Shown here: positions 46,430-58,672 of the stretch, piece after piece
Layout of the letters: every line of letters starts with the position of its first letter
How positions within the stretch are numbered: position 1 is the stretch's first letter
Origin: Hofstenia miamia
Lineage: Eukaryota > Xenacoelomorpha > Acoela
NCBI GenBank assembly: GCA_004352715.1
Contig: SCFE01000087.1
Location: forward strand, 1,350,183-1,414,182
Length of the DNA: 64,000 nt
Direction of reading: 5' to 3'
The notes under the pieces: generated by a model
Told to the model about the DNA's origin: nothing
Databases searched by the model: none
The model's input: the letters and a program-made list of their open reading frames with translations, nothing else
Translations under genes and position numbers: made by a program

Positions 46430-48935
46430 GCTTTTTCTCTAATAAAGCAACAAGCTTCTCTTCCATTGATTTTTCTAGATTTGTATCTGATTTTGCCTTG
46501 CTTACGGATTCGGCAAGGATAGCATTTAATTTGGCCGCTGTAAGGGTACTACTTAGGGATTTAACTAAATCCGCATCTAATTTAGGCGTTGTGGGGCTTT
46601 TGCTTAGCGGTCCTGCTAAATCAGTACCTAACTTTGAAACGGTAGGGGTTTTGAAAAGTGATACGTCTATATCACTTACTTTTTTAAGTTGTCTTTGAAG
46701 AAAACACGAAATAATGTAATTAATGAGAATTGAAAGTCCAATATATCCGATGGGAGAATATGCACAAATTCCTGCATCAATAATGTAATCACACACTTGT
46801 ACAAGTGCGCCCTTCCATATTAAATTGAGAAATCTACATTTGCCTATTCTTGAATTCAGAGAGCTTACTAAGTGATTTGTGAGTTGTCTTATTTTATTAT
46901 TTAAATCACCCGTTATGGTACTGAACTGTTTCTGGAATTCCTTCGTTCCTTTCGATTTTACCTTCTTTGATGCTGTCTTTATAGAGTAGATTAATGTTTG
47001 AGGATTAGAGTAATCACTTATTTCTGTTTTTATAATTTGCAAGTTTTTAGTAAGCGATTGCACCTCATGTCTCAATGTTCCGTTGATAATTTTGGTAAAC
47101 TCTGCAGAAATGTGTATGCTCTGCGTTATGCCAAAGTTTGTAATTGATGACCATGTTGATTCAAAATTGCTCAGGTGACTTTCAAACATTTTATTCTGTC
47201 TTATGCTTTTCTTCAACTCTGCTCGAAAAGGAGAAAGCTTTGAATCTAATAACTTGTCTATAGCAAGCATAGAGGTAGGCAACATGGAATTTTGCTTAGG
47301 TATTAGATTTTTAAGATTTCCTGACATATTTACTAATGTATCAACGAAACTGGTGGAATTAAACACCGAAAAGAGTGTCCCATCTTTTTTACAGTCACTT
47401 AATACTTTGCTTACTTGAATTTGAATATTTATTCCATTTGCGGATTTAGTGGGAATCTCGAAATGAAGAAATTGTGAAAGAGGCTCATCAAGTATGTTTT
47501 GAACAACATGATAATTTTCTAGACTGTGGCAAATATTCGAAACTGGAGATGTCACAAGGAAAATTAATAAAGCTGGTACAAAGTACAACGAAAACGTTAT
47601 TTGACTAAAAATCATATTTATACTAAGAAAAAAGCTTTTCTTTGATTTAGTCAATTCCGTATTTGCAGATTTTGATGATAACATTGATAACATTTTAGTA
47701 AATACAGAAATAAAGCCAAATATACTAACAAGAAGAATTGGAATCAATGGGCTCAGAATTAATATATGAATCCAAAATCTTTTCGAATTCTGTTCATCAA
47801 TCGGTTCTTTAAAACTTAAAACTGTTTTCTTCAAAGAGTTTAAATTAATGACTGTCTTTAGATTGTCGAAAATGTCTAATGGCAAATGTCTACTCAAGTC
47901 TTTTGAACTAAATGAGCGGATGCTCGAGTTTACCATTTTCTTCAACTTCTCTTCCACCAAATCTATTTCCTTATGAATAGAATATTTATCGAAATCAACC
48001 GGCATTGAGAGAAATTTTCTGTTACTCTTCAATGCTTTTACTTGAGTGGTAAGTTGTTGACAATTAGTAGAGCTTGGGCACACATTTACAATTTTCTCTA
48101 GTTCCTTTATTGTTTTATTGTTCATTATAGATTTAATTACTTTTATGCTATCTGAAACTTTCTTTACTCTTTTTTCCACATTTTTTAGTTGAACATTAAT
48201 GTCTGCCTTAAATTGTTTCACAAGTTTACCTATTGAAGCATTTATCTCAAATAAACGGTCTTTAATTTCCAATATTGATTCAATTGATGTTGAGATCAAA
48301 TCCTTCACTTCTGAGACTACAGTGTCAATCGCATTATTTTTAGCTTCATCAAACTTATCAATAAATGGTAAAAGTTTTCCAGGAAAGTTATGCATGAATT
48401 CCAGATTAGCCATAAATGTAAACCCTAGTAAAAATATCATGAAATGAATATTAAGAAAATATATACTAGTAAGTCCAAATATGATTTTGTTTGTGCTTTT
48501 GGTGCGATATTTTTTCTTAAAAGGACAAAAACATGAACTCAACCCAGCACAGTAAAAGATCCAAATAGAAATAAACCCAATAATTGTAATGGCAAACAAA
48601 ACCGAAAGATGCTTCAAGTTACTCTTTAGAATTATTAGCACTATTTCTAGTTTGAAACTGGACGACATGAATGTTTTAAATGCATCACCAAAACTTTTAT
48701 AATTTAATCCAAAAGGGAAGATGCACTTGTCCATAGATCTCCTAATAGAATAATATTCAGCAATTACAAAAAACTTGGGTGACTGGTCAAGATCAATTTT
48801 AGGCTGTCTGGTTTCTGGTTTTGAAAATGTATTATTTGCATCTACAAACTTGAAATACATAATCATCATTAAATAGCAGAGAGTTTTTAATGAGAAGTGC
48901 CTAGTATTGAAAAATTTCAATAATTTTGCGAACAT
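46425..48935 (-). CDS. Prominin-like pentaspan membrane protein
   Basis: Single-exon frame of 836 residues from the first ATG (48935; an in-frame stop lies a few codons upstream). The layout matches prominins, glycoproteins of plasma-membrane protrusions. There is a hydrophobic leader (about 17-28), then an extracellular segment. TM1 (110-130) is followed by a cysteine-rich turn (Cys129, 135, 137) and TM2 (151-173). A large loop (178-386) precedes TM3 (388-413) and TM4 (435-462). A second large loop (467-726) precedes TM5 (727-746), and a cytoplasmic tail ends the protein. The segment before TM5, VQVCDYIIDAG, resembles the prominin C-Y-x-I-x-D signature. All seven N-glycosylation sequons (36, 232, 273, 336, 526, 536, 618) fall in predicted outside segments. 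The length matches the family (about 850). The tail has a 17-residue repeat. The absence of introns is odd for a prominin. Distant similarity means a prominin-related orphan cannot be excluded. Confidence 0.75.
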   Translation of the reverse strand: MFAKLLKFFNTRHFSLKTLCYLMMIMYFKFVDANNTFSKPETRQPKIDLDQSPKFFVIAEYYSIRRSMDKCIFPFGLNYKSFGDAFKTFMSSSFKLEIVLIILKSNLKHLSVLFAITIIGFISIWIFYCAGLSSCFCPFKKKYRTKSTNKIIFGLTSIYFLNIHFMIFLLGFTFMANLEFMHNFPGKLLPFIDKFDEAKNNAIDTVVSEVKDLISTSIESILEIKDRLFEINASIGKLVKQFKADINVQLKNVEKRVKKVSDSIKVIKSIMNNKTIKELEKIVNVCPSSTNCQQLTTQVKALKSNRKFLSMPVDFDKYSIHKEIDLVEEKLKKMVNSSIRSFSSKDLSRHLPLDIFDNLKTVINLNSLKKTVLSFKEPIDEQNSKRFWIHILILSPLIPILLVSIFGFISVFTKMLSMLSSKSANTELTKSKKSFFLSINMIFSQITFSLYFVPALLIFLVTSPVSNICHSLENYHVVQNILDEPLSQFLHFEIPTKSANGINIQIQVSKVLSDCKKDGTLFSVFNSTSFVDTLVNMSGNLKNLIPKQNSMLPTSMLAIDKLLDSKLSPFRAELKKSIRQNKMFESHLSNFESTWSSITNFGITQSIHISAEFTKIINGTLRHEVQSLTKNLQIIKTEISDYSNPQTLIYSIKTASKKVKSKGTKEFQKQFSTITGDLNNKIRQLTNHLVSSLNSRIGKCRFLNLIWKGALVQVCDYIIDAGICAYSPIGYIGLSILINYIISCFLQRQLKKVSDIDVSLFKTPTVSKLGTDLAGPLSKSPTTPKLDADLVKSLSSTLTAAKLNAILAESVSKAKSDTNLEKSMEEKLVALLEKKQ
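46452..46652 (-). repeat. 17-residue (51-bp) tandem repeat in prominin-like tail
   Basis: Residues 762-828 read as four units: KTPTVSKLGTDLAGPLS, KSPTTPKLDADLVKSLS, STLTAAKLNAILAESVS and a diverged KAKSDTNLEKSMEEKL. The common pattern is S/T-rich, then K-L-x-x-x-L, then S. Confidence 0.85.
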
Positions 48936-51900
48936 TTCCAAAATTAATTATGGTGGGAATAAATTTTAAAAAAAATTTTATTTTCTCAATTATACAATAA
49001 ATTATAGGGAACATGTTACATTGAATTAGCATTGAAATAAAGTGTACAATAATTTCAAAAGCATTTTTGCGAGTTTAGATTCTATTTTATTTGGAAATGA
49101 GAAATTAATATTGTATATGGTGCAGTTATAAAAAATGTCATACAATGCTATTAAGTTGAATATATATTATAATGTAGTTAACTACTAGATAGCTGGGGTA
49201 CAAAATCACTAAGAAACTGAAAATCTAAAACACTTCTTAATATTCTATACAAATCTGCAAGGCTAAGATTATTCATTGAAAATCAACTAACACAAAATAT
49301 GTGTACAGCATATATTTTTGCATCAAAAAGTGCAGAAGAAGTTTTTAAAGTCACAAATGGATTGCTTATTTTAAAAAACGGTCTCTCAGTTATATCTAAA
49401 AATATGGAGGGGTCAAATTAAACACCAGATAAAATATAGGGTTAACAACTTTAAGCTTTGTGATTTGTGAAAGAGCTTAAATATGTTTTCAATTGCAACC
49501 CAGGGTGAAAGTAAGATGACATGTATATACATAAAATTTAAAATTCAGTAATTTATAGGAAAGTTCATCTGAATTTGTTTGCGGGAACATAGAATTTTAG
49601 AATATTTTTGCTTTATATACATTATAGGTTGAAATCGTTGTTGGGGATTATGTAATTTAATGGATGACATTCATTCGGTATTCTTGGCCGTAATCTATAG
49701 CATTGGTTGACTCTTAGTTGTTCTAGTGTACCATCTTATTGGTTCCTAATAGAAATATTGTGGTACGATTATGTCAAAGGCTCATCTTTGTATTCTTTTG
49801 ATTTGTTGCATTGAGGTATTGCTAAAGCATAATGCCAGACAAGAAATCCACATTTCTGTGAGAAATATCTAGTTTCTTAAAGAAGACTAATCTTGTTAAG
49901 AGATCTATTTATTTTCTTATATGCCAAATTTGCCGCATCTATAGAAATGTACGTTTAGTTACGAAGTCTGTTGTCGTGGATAAAAAAGATTAAAAAATGC
50001 ATTGTATTATGATAGACCAAAGTGTAAAGTGCATAAATTAACTGTTTTTGTATTAATTATTCTTTCAAAGCGTTACATCTTAGCATGTATAACTTGCTTC
50101 CAAAGGCTAAGGAACAGGGGCGGCTGAAGCGCTTCTAATGTTCCAGGGTACATATTTTTGCATCAAACCGCTTAAACTTAGGCTTGCGTGGATAGATATT
50201 CTGCTTACATGGCTTGCTCAAATAAATTTTGTCTGAAAATAAATTGAAATCTCCACTTTTGTTATTAATTTGAAACATGAGTGCCACCATTGGCTTGCTC
50301 CATTTCTCGTGTTGAGTTGTGCTCTAATCAATAGTTACAAAGAAGGAAACAGTTCTGCATAGAAATGGACGTATGCTATACAATTTTCTCAACATATTTT
50401 CAATAGGTTGCGACATTTGAGGTTATACATAAATGGTACAGCTACTTTTAAATCTTTAGTATTTTATATTGCAGAAATTTCTACAATACTTATAGCTTAA
50501 ATGTGTTAGCCTCTTTTAGTAAGAGTTGCTTTGTAATTTCAATGCGAACATTAATTCGACCATTAAATTACCTATAATTAGTGTTATTTAATTAAAAATT
50601 TTATAAATGATTCACTGAAACAATATATATATTACTATTAAATTATTAATGTCACGTAACCATGACGAGCATTATATATGCCCGTTGATTTGGATGTCCG
50701 CTTATCGTCTCGGTCACTTTAATGCCAAAAAATCTGACAAAATGCTTATTTAAATATAATATTGTAAATGCTTATTGGATTGTAATTGTGATGTTTTCAT
50801 TTTTTTGGTTTGATGGTCAATATATTAATATTTTGTAAGAAAAAAATTGTTTGGACAGTAAATTGTATGATTATTCTTTCAGAAATAGTTAACAATCAAT
50901 AGTTAAATCTTCATATATTAATTATATTATATTTCCAGTGATTTACAGATTTTCTTTAAAGTGAAAAAATGCACCTAATGATTTCCTTATGAGTTACATT
51001 ACGTAACTTTAAAGTGAATTGCTGTTGTAGGATCGGATTTTTTTCATGATTCTTTAAAGAAAATGATTGTTTCAAGTACTTTAAAGTGTAAGCAAGTTTA
51101 AACAAGTAAAACATATGAGCTTTAAAGTTTCCGTTGTATTCACTTCCATGGGTACTTAACACAAACAGTAGAATAGAAACTTTTTAATAACAAACTAATA
51201 TAGCTGCATAGCAAAGTAATTTTTAGATCCAATAACTTTCTAATCAACGTTATCATTTCGTTTGAAACACTAGGAATATACAATTTTACTTTCAAATTAA
51301 TCTAACTCATTTTCAAATTTTTCTATGTCAAATTCAAATTTATCTACATCAATTTTATCCAATACAGAAAATCAATTTATTGCCATCCATGTAAAGTACG
51401 TAACATGTTTAACAAAATGTTATTAAAAATTATGGTTATTTCATTATTGCAGTGAATTTCTATTTTCTTTTATAATTTTTGACCTTTATTAATATGATCA
51501 TCATACGTGTATGATAATAATATTAGTACCTTCAATAGTAACAAGGAACTGTTATTATATGTACATAGAACTGTTATTGTAAGACATTGTTGATTGATTA
51601 CTTCCTGTATTTATTAAATAGAACATCACTGAGATTCATTACAAGAGATTTTGTTACTAAATTTTGTATCCCTCTAGTGGCGAAAGTTAAGACATCATCA
51701 TCGCAAATATAATTACATGTATTATTGAATTTATGAAAATCGAAAATTATGCAATTGCTACATAAATCCAAAATTTCATAAGGTAAGGAAACACTCGTTG
51801 GTTAAACCTTAAACAGCCCAGGATCCGTTTTAAAGGATAAAACGTTTTTCCAAATTTACGAAGAATTTTCTGAGAGCCTATTAGCAAATTTGAAAATCTT

Positions 51901-52528
51901 GGGGCGTGGGTAGATGTTTTGGGAAACATACTTTAATACACGGTTGACAATTTCTCATTAAAGCGTATTGCTGTGCATGAGGTTGTTGAAAAGTTTAACA
52001 ATTTTTCTTTTCAAATTTCGAATTTTTCAAAAAGATTTAAAATCTCTCCATAACTATTGTTGATGTATTTAAAAGGTTTTGAGCCCATGGGAGCAACAAA
52101 GAACTTTGACTGTTTCTTGATGACCAAAAATGTTCTAAAGACATTTAGGCGTGCCGTGCGCAAAGTCAGAGGTGCTTTCAGATTGAGCATAGCTTTAATT
52201 GTTTTTGAGCTATAAAAGTTTAAAATTTTTTATAGAATCATAAAATTTGTGAACAAATCATTGAGCTGTTGAAGGTTACATTTGAATGCAACCTTTCAAA
52301 ATTTAAATTTCAATTTTTAACACACTAAATTCCTACTTCTCATTTTGTTGAATAATATTTTCGCTAATATTTCAAATTGTGCTAATAGCAAAAGAAAATA
52401 AATAGCTAATATTATTTGAAATTTGGCAAAAACGTATAATCACATGTAATGGCTAAGCATGATCCATTAGTTATCTAGCTGTAAAGTATGCACCTATCGA
52501 CTTTCACTATAGTAATTTTAAGATTGCA
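48936..52528. other. Long gene-free interval
   Basis: 3.6 kb of AT-rich sequence upstream of the prominin-like gene. It should include that gene's promoter, but no element was recognised. No coding sequence or repeat was identified. Confidence 0.5.
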
Positions 52529-52552
52529 TATATATATATATATATATATATC
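52529..52552. repeat. (AT)n microsatellite
   Basis: AT run bordering the 5' side of the Penelope-like fragment. Confidence 0.9.
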
Positions 52553-53116
52553 CACCTAAATTGATTAAAAATATTGTTGACCAAGCTCTCACCTCAAAGT
52601 CTATTGAATGTAACAAAGCAAATGATGAAGATAAAATATCAATATATTGGAAATTACCATATATTGAGGACATTCAAAATCTTTTAAAAGCACGGATAAA
52701 TATCATTAATACACGATTAAAATTAACTAAGTTAACAGCAATTTTGCAATCAAAGAAAACGTCAGAAATTTTTAAGAACAAAGATCCTATCGAAAAAATG
52801 CTAGGTTCCTCGCTTGTCTATAAATACAATTGTGAAGAATGAAATATTTCTTACATCGAGGAAACTAAGCGCCATTTTATAACTAGGATCAATGAGCATC
52901 TATCAGGTCATCAAATGCCAGAAATATGTATGCATCAACGTCATGCTAGAAAAAAACAATTTTAATATAATAATGAGAACACCCAATACGAAGATTGCAG
53001 AAGCTTTAATAATTAAGAACCATAACAAAGATCAATCATTCAACAAGCAACAAAGTAATATGAGCATATTAAATTTATTCTCAGAGCATGAACATTTAAA
53101 CATCATTGCATTTTAG
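52552..53116 (+). pseudogene. Penelope-like element, 3' part of ORF
   Basis: Encodes the linker and the GIY-YIG endonuclease of a Penelope-like retroelement: SSLVYKYNCEE, stop, NISYIEETKRHF and then INEHLSGH. The glycine of YIG is replaced by Glu (YIE), and the Cys codon of the C-x2-C pair is a stop (TGA). After a frameshift near 52960 the tail reads KIAEALIIKNHNKDQS and NMSILNLF, aligning with the other copy at 59.05 kb (KITEALLIKQ ... HVSILKLF). 5'-truncated, inactive. Confidence 0.85.
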
Positions 53117-53150
53117 TGTAGTGTATTGTAAATATTATTCCCACAAATTT

Positions 53151-53192
53151 TATATTCTGATGATGATTTTCGAATCGAAACCGGTTAATATA
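53151..53192 (+). ncRNA. Hammerhead-ribozyme-like motif (type I)
   Basis: Starting 35 nt after the Penelope-like stop codon. Helix I is TATATT (53151-53156) pairing with AATATA (53187-53192). The core CTGATGA is at 53157-53163, followed by one extra T. Helix II is GATT/AATC (53165-53168, 53173-53176) closed by a TTCG loop. GAAA is at 53177-53180, and helix III is the palindrome ACCGGT (53180-53185). T53186 is in the position of the cleavage-site nucleotide. All conserved core bases are present; only the extra T between the core and helix II departs from the textbook form. Hammerheads are known in Penelope-like elements. Activity is inference. Confidence 0.68.
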
Positions 53193-53203
53193 TATATATA
53201 TAT
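53188..53203. repeat. Short (AT)n tract ending at a single N
   Basis: AT run interrupted by N at 53204. Confidence 0.9.
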
Positions 53204-53204
53204 N

Positions 53205-54831
53205 CTACACATCAACAGTCAATCGAATAACGCATGTGTCAGTCAATTAAATTCCGACAGGTGTTTAATGAATTTATCATTTCATTAAGAATAATATAGA
53301 TTTCTTTTCGAATTTTACAAGAAAAAAACAGGTTTTCTAAGTAATATAAAAACACTTTTCGCCGACGATCTACCATGCATATTTATCAAAAGTTTAGCTT
53401 ATTTTTCTGTGAGCAACCAATACTTTAAAAAATTCACAGCTGGTTTTCAAAAAGTCAATTATTTTTTCAGCAGTAGTCGATTATATTTTTGAGCCTATGT
53501 ATAAAGATAGGAATGTGAATTTGAAACATCAAAATTTCAGACGCCATCTATCGAAAATGATAAATAAAAATTTCTTTAAATGTATATATGGGCCCAATTG
53601 CAGTTTCAAATTATATGTCCCCTTTGTAAAATTTACCACATATATGGGCCATTTGTACCACCGAGGGCGCTTTGTAACATATTCTATGAAAAAAAATTTC
53701 AAAAAATTACTTTCATTTTTTTAAATTTACACAATATTTTGCTGGTGAAATGAGATATCCAAATGTTATTAAAAATAATTCCATGTTTCCTTAAAGGTTT
53801 TAAGTTGCCAAACAAAAGCTAAAAATTGAGTCTATTATAGAAAAAAATCATTGCTTTTTTCAATTTGACTCTATATTAACAGTCTGATACCCTTAAATAA
53901 AGAGTGATCTGGGTATATTATATCTAATGTTGAGCAATGATACAAGAGAAGTTAGTTGTATGAAAATTTAAGTAAACAAATAATCAGATTATTTTCAAAA
54001 ATTACATGATTATTGACTGTGTATCAAAATTATTTATGTAGCTAAAGTAGTAATATGCGGATTAATTAATCAGTATAGAGAAATCTAAAGCAGTGTTTCA
54101 CAGGCCAGCAGATTTTGACTGCTCCGAATCGACCAGATGGTCTGCAAACTTCTGACCAACAGGTTGGCCTGTTTTCTTGTATTTTATTGAGGGTAGATGC
54201 CACTACGTATTGAAGTTATTTCCTTACTACGACTTACTTCCTTTTGTATTTTCCATAGTATCACATGCACCTAGTAAGAGACATTCCTTCTTCATTGGAT
54301 TCACTTTCACATTAAAGTTACTTACAGTGGCTACATTTGTTACAGTATTTACCTTAATGTAAAAGGTTTAATATGTGAGTTCGTGTGGAATTTTGAATCA
54401 TATACATATATGTAGACCCCATTTGGCATTGTTGAAAAAACCCCACAAGTGTTGCAACTTGCTAGTATAACACTTGCAGCTTATTGAAGTTATGTAAATT
54501 GAGTTCTTAAAATGCTTAGTTCAAATGCAGCACATATTGAGAGGTATTTGAAGCTCAATATCACAGTTAAATGGAAATTAATTTATTAGAAATTAAGGAT
54601 TGGGATTCTGCGGGAAAATTTGATAGTGAATCCCTGAAATAAACAATTTTTAACTTAAAAACAATAAAAAAACAAATAAATGTTGTTTGGCCATAATGCA
54701 AAATGAATGCAACAGAATAATTAAGTTTAATCAGTTTAAGTTGTTACAAAGAGCCCATATATGTGAATGTGTTACAAAGGGACCGATTGGAAAAAAATTC
54801 CCGCCAAAATAAAAATTTTTGACAAGTAGCT
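53205..54831. other. Non-coding, nothing recognised
   Basis: AT-rich. A stretch near 54090-54170 (CAGTGTTTCACAGGCC) looks like a transposon terminus but no partner was found. Confidence 0.4.
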
Positions 54832-55740
54832 NNNNNNNNNNNNNNNNNNNNNNNNNNNNNNNNNNNNNNNNNNNNNNNNNNNNNNNNNNNNNNNNNNNNN
54901 NNNNNNNNNNNNNNNNNNNNNNNNNNNNNNNNNNNNNNNNNNNNNNNNNNNNNNNNNNNNNNNNNNNNNNNNNNNNNNNNNNNNNNNNNNNNNNNNNNNN
55001 NNNNNNNNNNNNNNNNNNNNNNNNNNNNNNNNNNNNNNNNNNNNNNNNNNNNNNNNNNNNNNNNNNNNNNNNNNNNNNNNNNNNNNNNNNNNNNNNNNNN
55101 NNNNNNNNNNNNNNNNNNNNNNNNNNNNNNNNNNNNNNNNNNNNNNNNNNNNNNNNNNNNNNNNNNNNNNNNNNNNNNNNNNNNNNNNNNNNNNNNNNNN
55201 NNNNNNNNNNNNNNNNNNNNNNNNNNNNNNNNNNNNNNNNNNNNNNNNNNNNNNNNNNNNNNNNNNNNNNNNNNNNNNNNNNNNNNNNNNNNNNNNNNNN
55301 NNNNNNNNNNNNNNNNNNNNNNNNNNNNNNNNNNNNNNNNNNNNNNNNNNNNNNNNNNNNNNNNNNNNNNNNNNNNNNNNNNNNNNNNNNNNNNNNNNNN
55401 NNNNNNNNNNNNNNNNNNNNNNNNNNNNNNNNNNNNNNNNNNNNNNNNNNNNNNNNNNNNNNNNNNNNNNNNNNNNNNNNNNNNNNNNNNNNNNNNNNNN
55501 NNNNNNNNNNNNNNNNNNNNNNNNNNNNNNNNNNNNNNNNNNNNNNNNNNNNNNNNNNNNNNNNNNNNNNNNNNNNNNNNNNNNNNNNNNNNNNNNNNNN
55601 NNNNNNNNNNNNNNNNNNNNNNNNNNNNNNNNNNNNNNNNNNNNNNNNNNNNNNNNNNNNNNNNNNNNNNNNNNNNNNNNNNNNNNNNNNNNNNNNNNNN
55701 NNNNNNNNNNNNNNNNNNNNNNNNNNNNNNNNNNNNNNNN
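54832..55740. other. Assembly gap (N)
   Basis: 909 Ns ending at an (AT)n tract. Confidence 1.

Positions 55741-55788
<48 letters not shown>
55741..55788. repeat. (AT)n microsatellite at gap edge
   Basis: Long AT run with one ATAC interruption. Confidence 0.95.
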
Positions 55789-55790
<2 letters not shown>

Positions 55791-58640
55791 TATATACATC
55801 CCACTAAAGGCCAATTCAAATCTTATGTGGCTTTGAAATAATTTTCGTCAATAAAAACACACTATTTTATTTTCTATACTTGCCTGCTTCAAATAATAGC
55901 AACTTTCGCAAACACATTTTTCGAAAAAATGGTATTTGAAAAGACTAATCTTGGCACATATTTTCAAATTGTGGATTATAACCAATTTTAACAAACGCTG
56001 TTCTTGTGTCTTCAGAAAATAATGTGCTGTTGAGAATGATATACTGCAGATTTATATACAGAATTTGCAATTTGGGTTGGAAAAACTGGAAAAAAACGCG
56101 GATAAACTAAAACTGCTTTTACTAATTACTTTGCATTTTCAAAATTGCAGTAATGTACACGTATCAATGAAACGCTGTTTTTAAATGTACAAATAACTTT
56201 GAAAAAGTATTATTGAAAAAACACTTTTGGCTTACAGTTTAAAATAGCAAGTGGAAACACTATTTCAGTAATCTCCATTTTGAAAACGGTATTGACGAGT
56301 GTACAAATTTCTTGTAATGTCTTACAAGTCTGTTATAAAACGTAGGTATGGATTGTTACAAGCTATTATATATTCAAAAACAGTAAGTTATTTTTCCAAC
56401 ATATCACTTCGACTTGCAATACCAATAATAAACTCCATAATCACAAAAATAATTCACAAACACTAAACTTATTTGATATTTGGAAGTTTGATTCACTTTA
56501 GCAAAGGTCATCCATATTCATATTACTTAATCCTAAGCAACATTGACCTTCAGCACACAATTAGTGCAATTTTCCCTATATATTCATAAATTATATTTCC
56601 AGATTCCTCAGTCTTTTCTCAGTTTCCATATTTCTAACTAGCGGAGGTGTGAAAATTTTGAAAAACACTCTTCATGGGGGTGAGATGGGCATTATGCTAT
56701 GATAATATTACTAATACCAATGTCGAAAAAAATTGAAACAAAATAAAAACTCCTTGTAATAAAAAATAATCCTATATTTCTCAATAATATTTGAGATATA
56801 CACACTGCCTATGTTACAAGGAATGGAATCACACTCGAGTGATTTTCTAAATTGGAATAATTTGAATTTGTTGAATAATTTAAATTTGACTTAAATACAT
56901 TTGATATTGAGATTAATTAATTTGAAATTAGTTTAACGTCATTACATTATTGTAGCTGTAAATACTTGAGTAATTTGGCTCAAGATCCCTAGTATAAGAG
57001 CTTTTCGAGTGTCTGCATTTCTGTAGCAATTCTATGTTGAAATTTTTTTCGTTTTAAAGATAGTTGAGTTTCTCTAAAAAGCTGTAGTTAGGAAGAATTT
57101 TCAACACTACGGAAATTTCTTATATCATTTGAAGATGCCTAGTTGTGATGTACAAATAAAACAACACCAAGAAATTGTTACCACAAATCCTACAGTTCGT
57201 AGTAATCAGCAATCATTCCAATTGCAAAGATTTAATGAGGAAGCTAATGCATTTTCTTAGCAATAAAAAATTTAAGTGTTTTTGCTTATTCAGATATGGA
57301 CATTGGCGGGTTAGAGCAGCTCCTACTTTTGAAACTCAAATATATAAATAAGCAATTTCTCCTCTGCAATATGTTCTTAATTAAATATTTAAGCACCCAC
57401 GATCATGACATAACCTCTTTGCTCACTTTTTATTAAACTAGTAAAGAAAAAATGAAAAGGTTTTTAAACATTTTTATTAAAATATCATTTAATCTTTATG
57501 AATTCCAAAATCAGATCATGATAAATTGATGACTTCAACAGACATTGTTACACAACATCAAACATTTCATATCACATATAAATTGGGTATATAATGGAAA
57601 GTTTTGTACTTAGTTATATGTTATTCTATTATGAAAACATATATTTTACAAAGTTTTTGAAAATAGGGTCTACTTTGTGAGGTCAGGCCCACTATAATGA
57701 CACCAGAATATTGAATTTTTTGATCCCTTAGTATATAGCCGCATGTAAGGTTGTAGTTCTGCTTGGCGATGAATAGGTTTGATGTTATGACAGGGGTGCT
57801 CTTGAAACAACCCTTCATCACCATTAATGGTGAAAAAATAATCCGACCGAGATATGGTTAACTTGCAGAGCCATGCTTAATATTAAAATGAACCAAGTGA
57901 ACAAGCTATGCCTCGTTCTCAAGACTAAGATTATTAAAGTTGGTTCAAGTTGTTTGTTTAATTTAGAGAATTCATTTGTGAAAGAGTTTTTCAAAATGCA
58001 GAATTTGATGATTATTGGTTTCCCTTGACATACAATATTTATTGTATATATTTGTGCATTTATGCATTTCTCATTGCGATGTTACTAGTAAATTGAGAAA
58101 TCAAATTAATAAATAACATGTTGAATTTATGAAATTGAGTCGGATTAAGAAGAAACGTTTGTGAAGTGATTATTTTGTCCGTTTAAGGCAATCAAAATTT
58201 GTTTTTCAAGAACCTCACCAAATGATGATGAAATGCAGAATTTCTCACACGTGCATTACAATAGTTCTTTTCTGCATTAAAACTCACGCAAGGAATTATG
58301 TTTACCATCTATTCCGATTTCAAGAGATTTGAAGCAACTGATGTATATGCATAAGTGTTGTGTCATTGATACGATGTACTAATAAAAGCCTATTTTCTGG
58401 AATTTGATTGAAATGAACTCAATTGCACAAATATGAAATCAATGGTTAAATCCAACTATCCCGAGGATTTATTTTGGTTCCAATATTAATTTTGTAGCTA
58501 TTTGGAATACTATAGTTTTGTGATTCTTATATAAATATCAGAATATTCAGTGAATTGTGTTGTAGAATAGAATAGAAATAAGGATATTATTCAAGTAGAT
58601 AAATATTGTTCCCAATAAGAGCATTCGATTCTAGTCCCCA
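55789..58640. other. Gene-free interval
   Basis: AT-rich. A 67-codon minus-strand frame at 57824-57621 has more varied composition than its surroundings but matches nothing recognised. Confidence 0.45.
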
Positions 58641-58642
58641 GC

Positions 58643-58672
58643 AGAGCTGCAACCGTGTCGTGCCGTGCCCCC
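58643..58672. repeat. hAT-like end CAGAGCTGCAACCGTG
   Basis: CAGAGCTGCAACCGTG is followed by TCGTGCCGTGCC. It is very close to the ends found inside the duplication at about 12093 and 12952, so these belong to one dispersed family. Confidence 0.5.

Noticed and set aside
54731-55841. Long frames on both strands across the N run
   Set aside because: They consist almost entirely of Ns plus (AT)n translation (YIYIYI).
57621-57824. 67-codon minus-strand frame with mixed composition
   Set aside because: No family recognised, and no splice sites or neighbouring exons could be supported.
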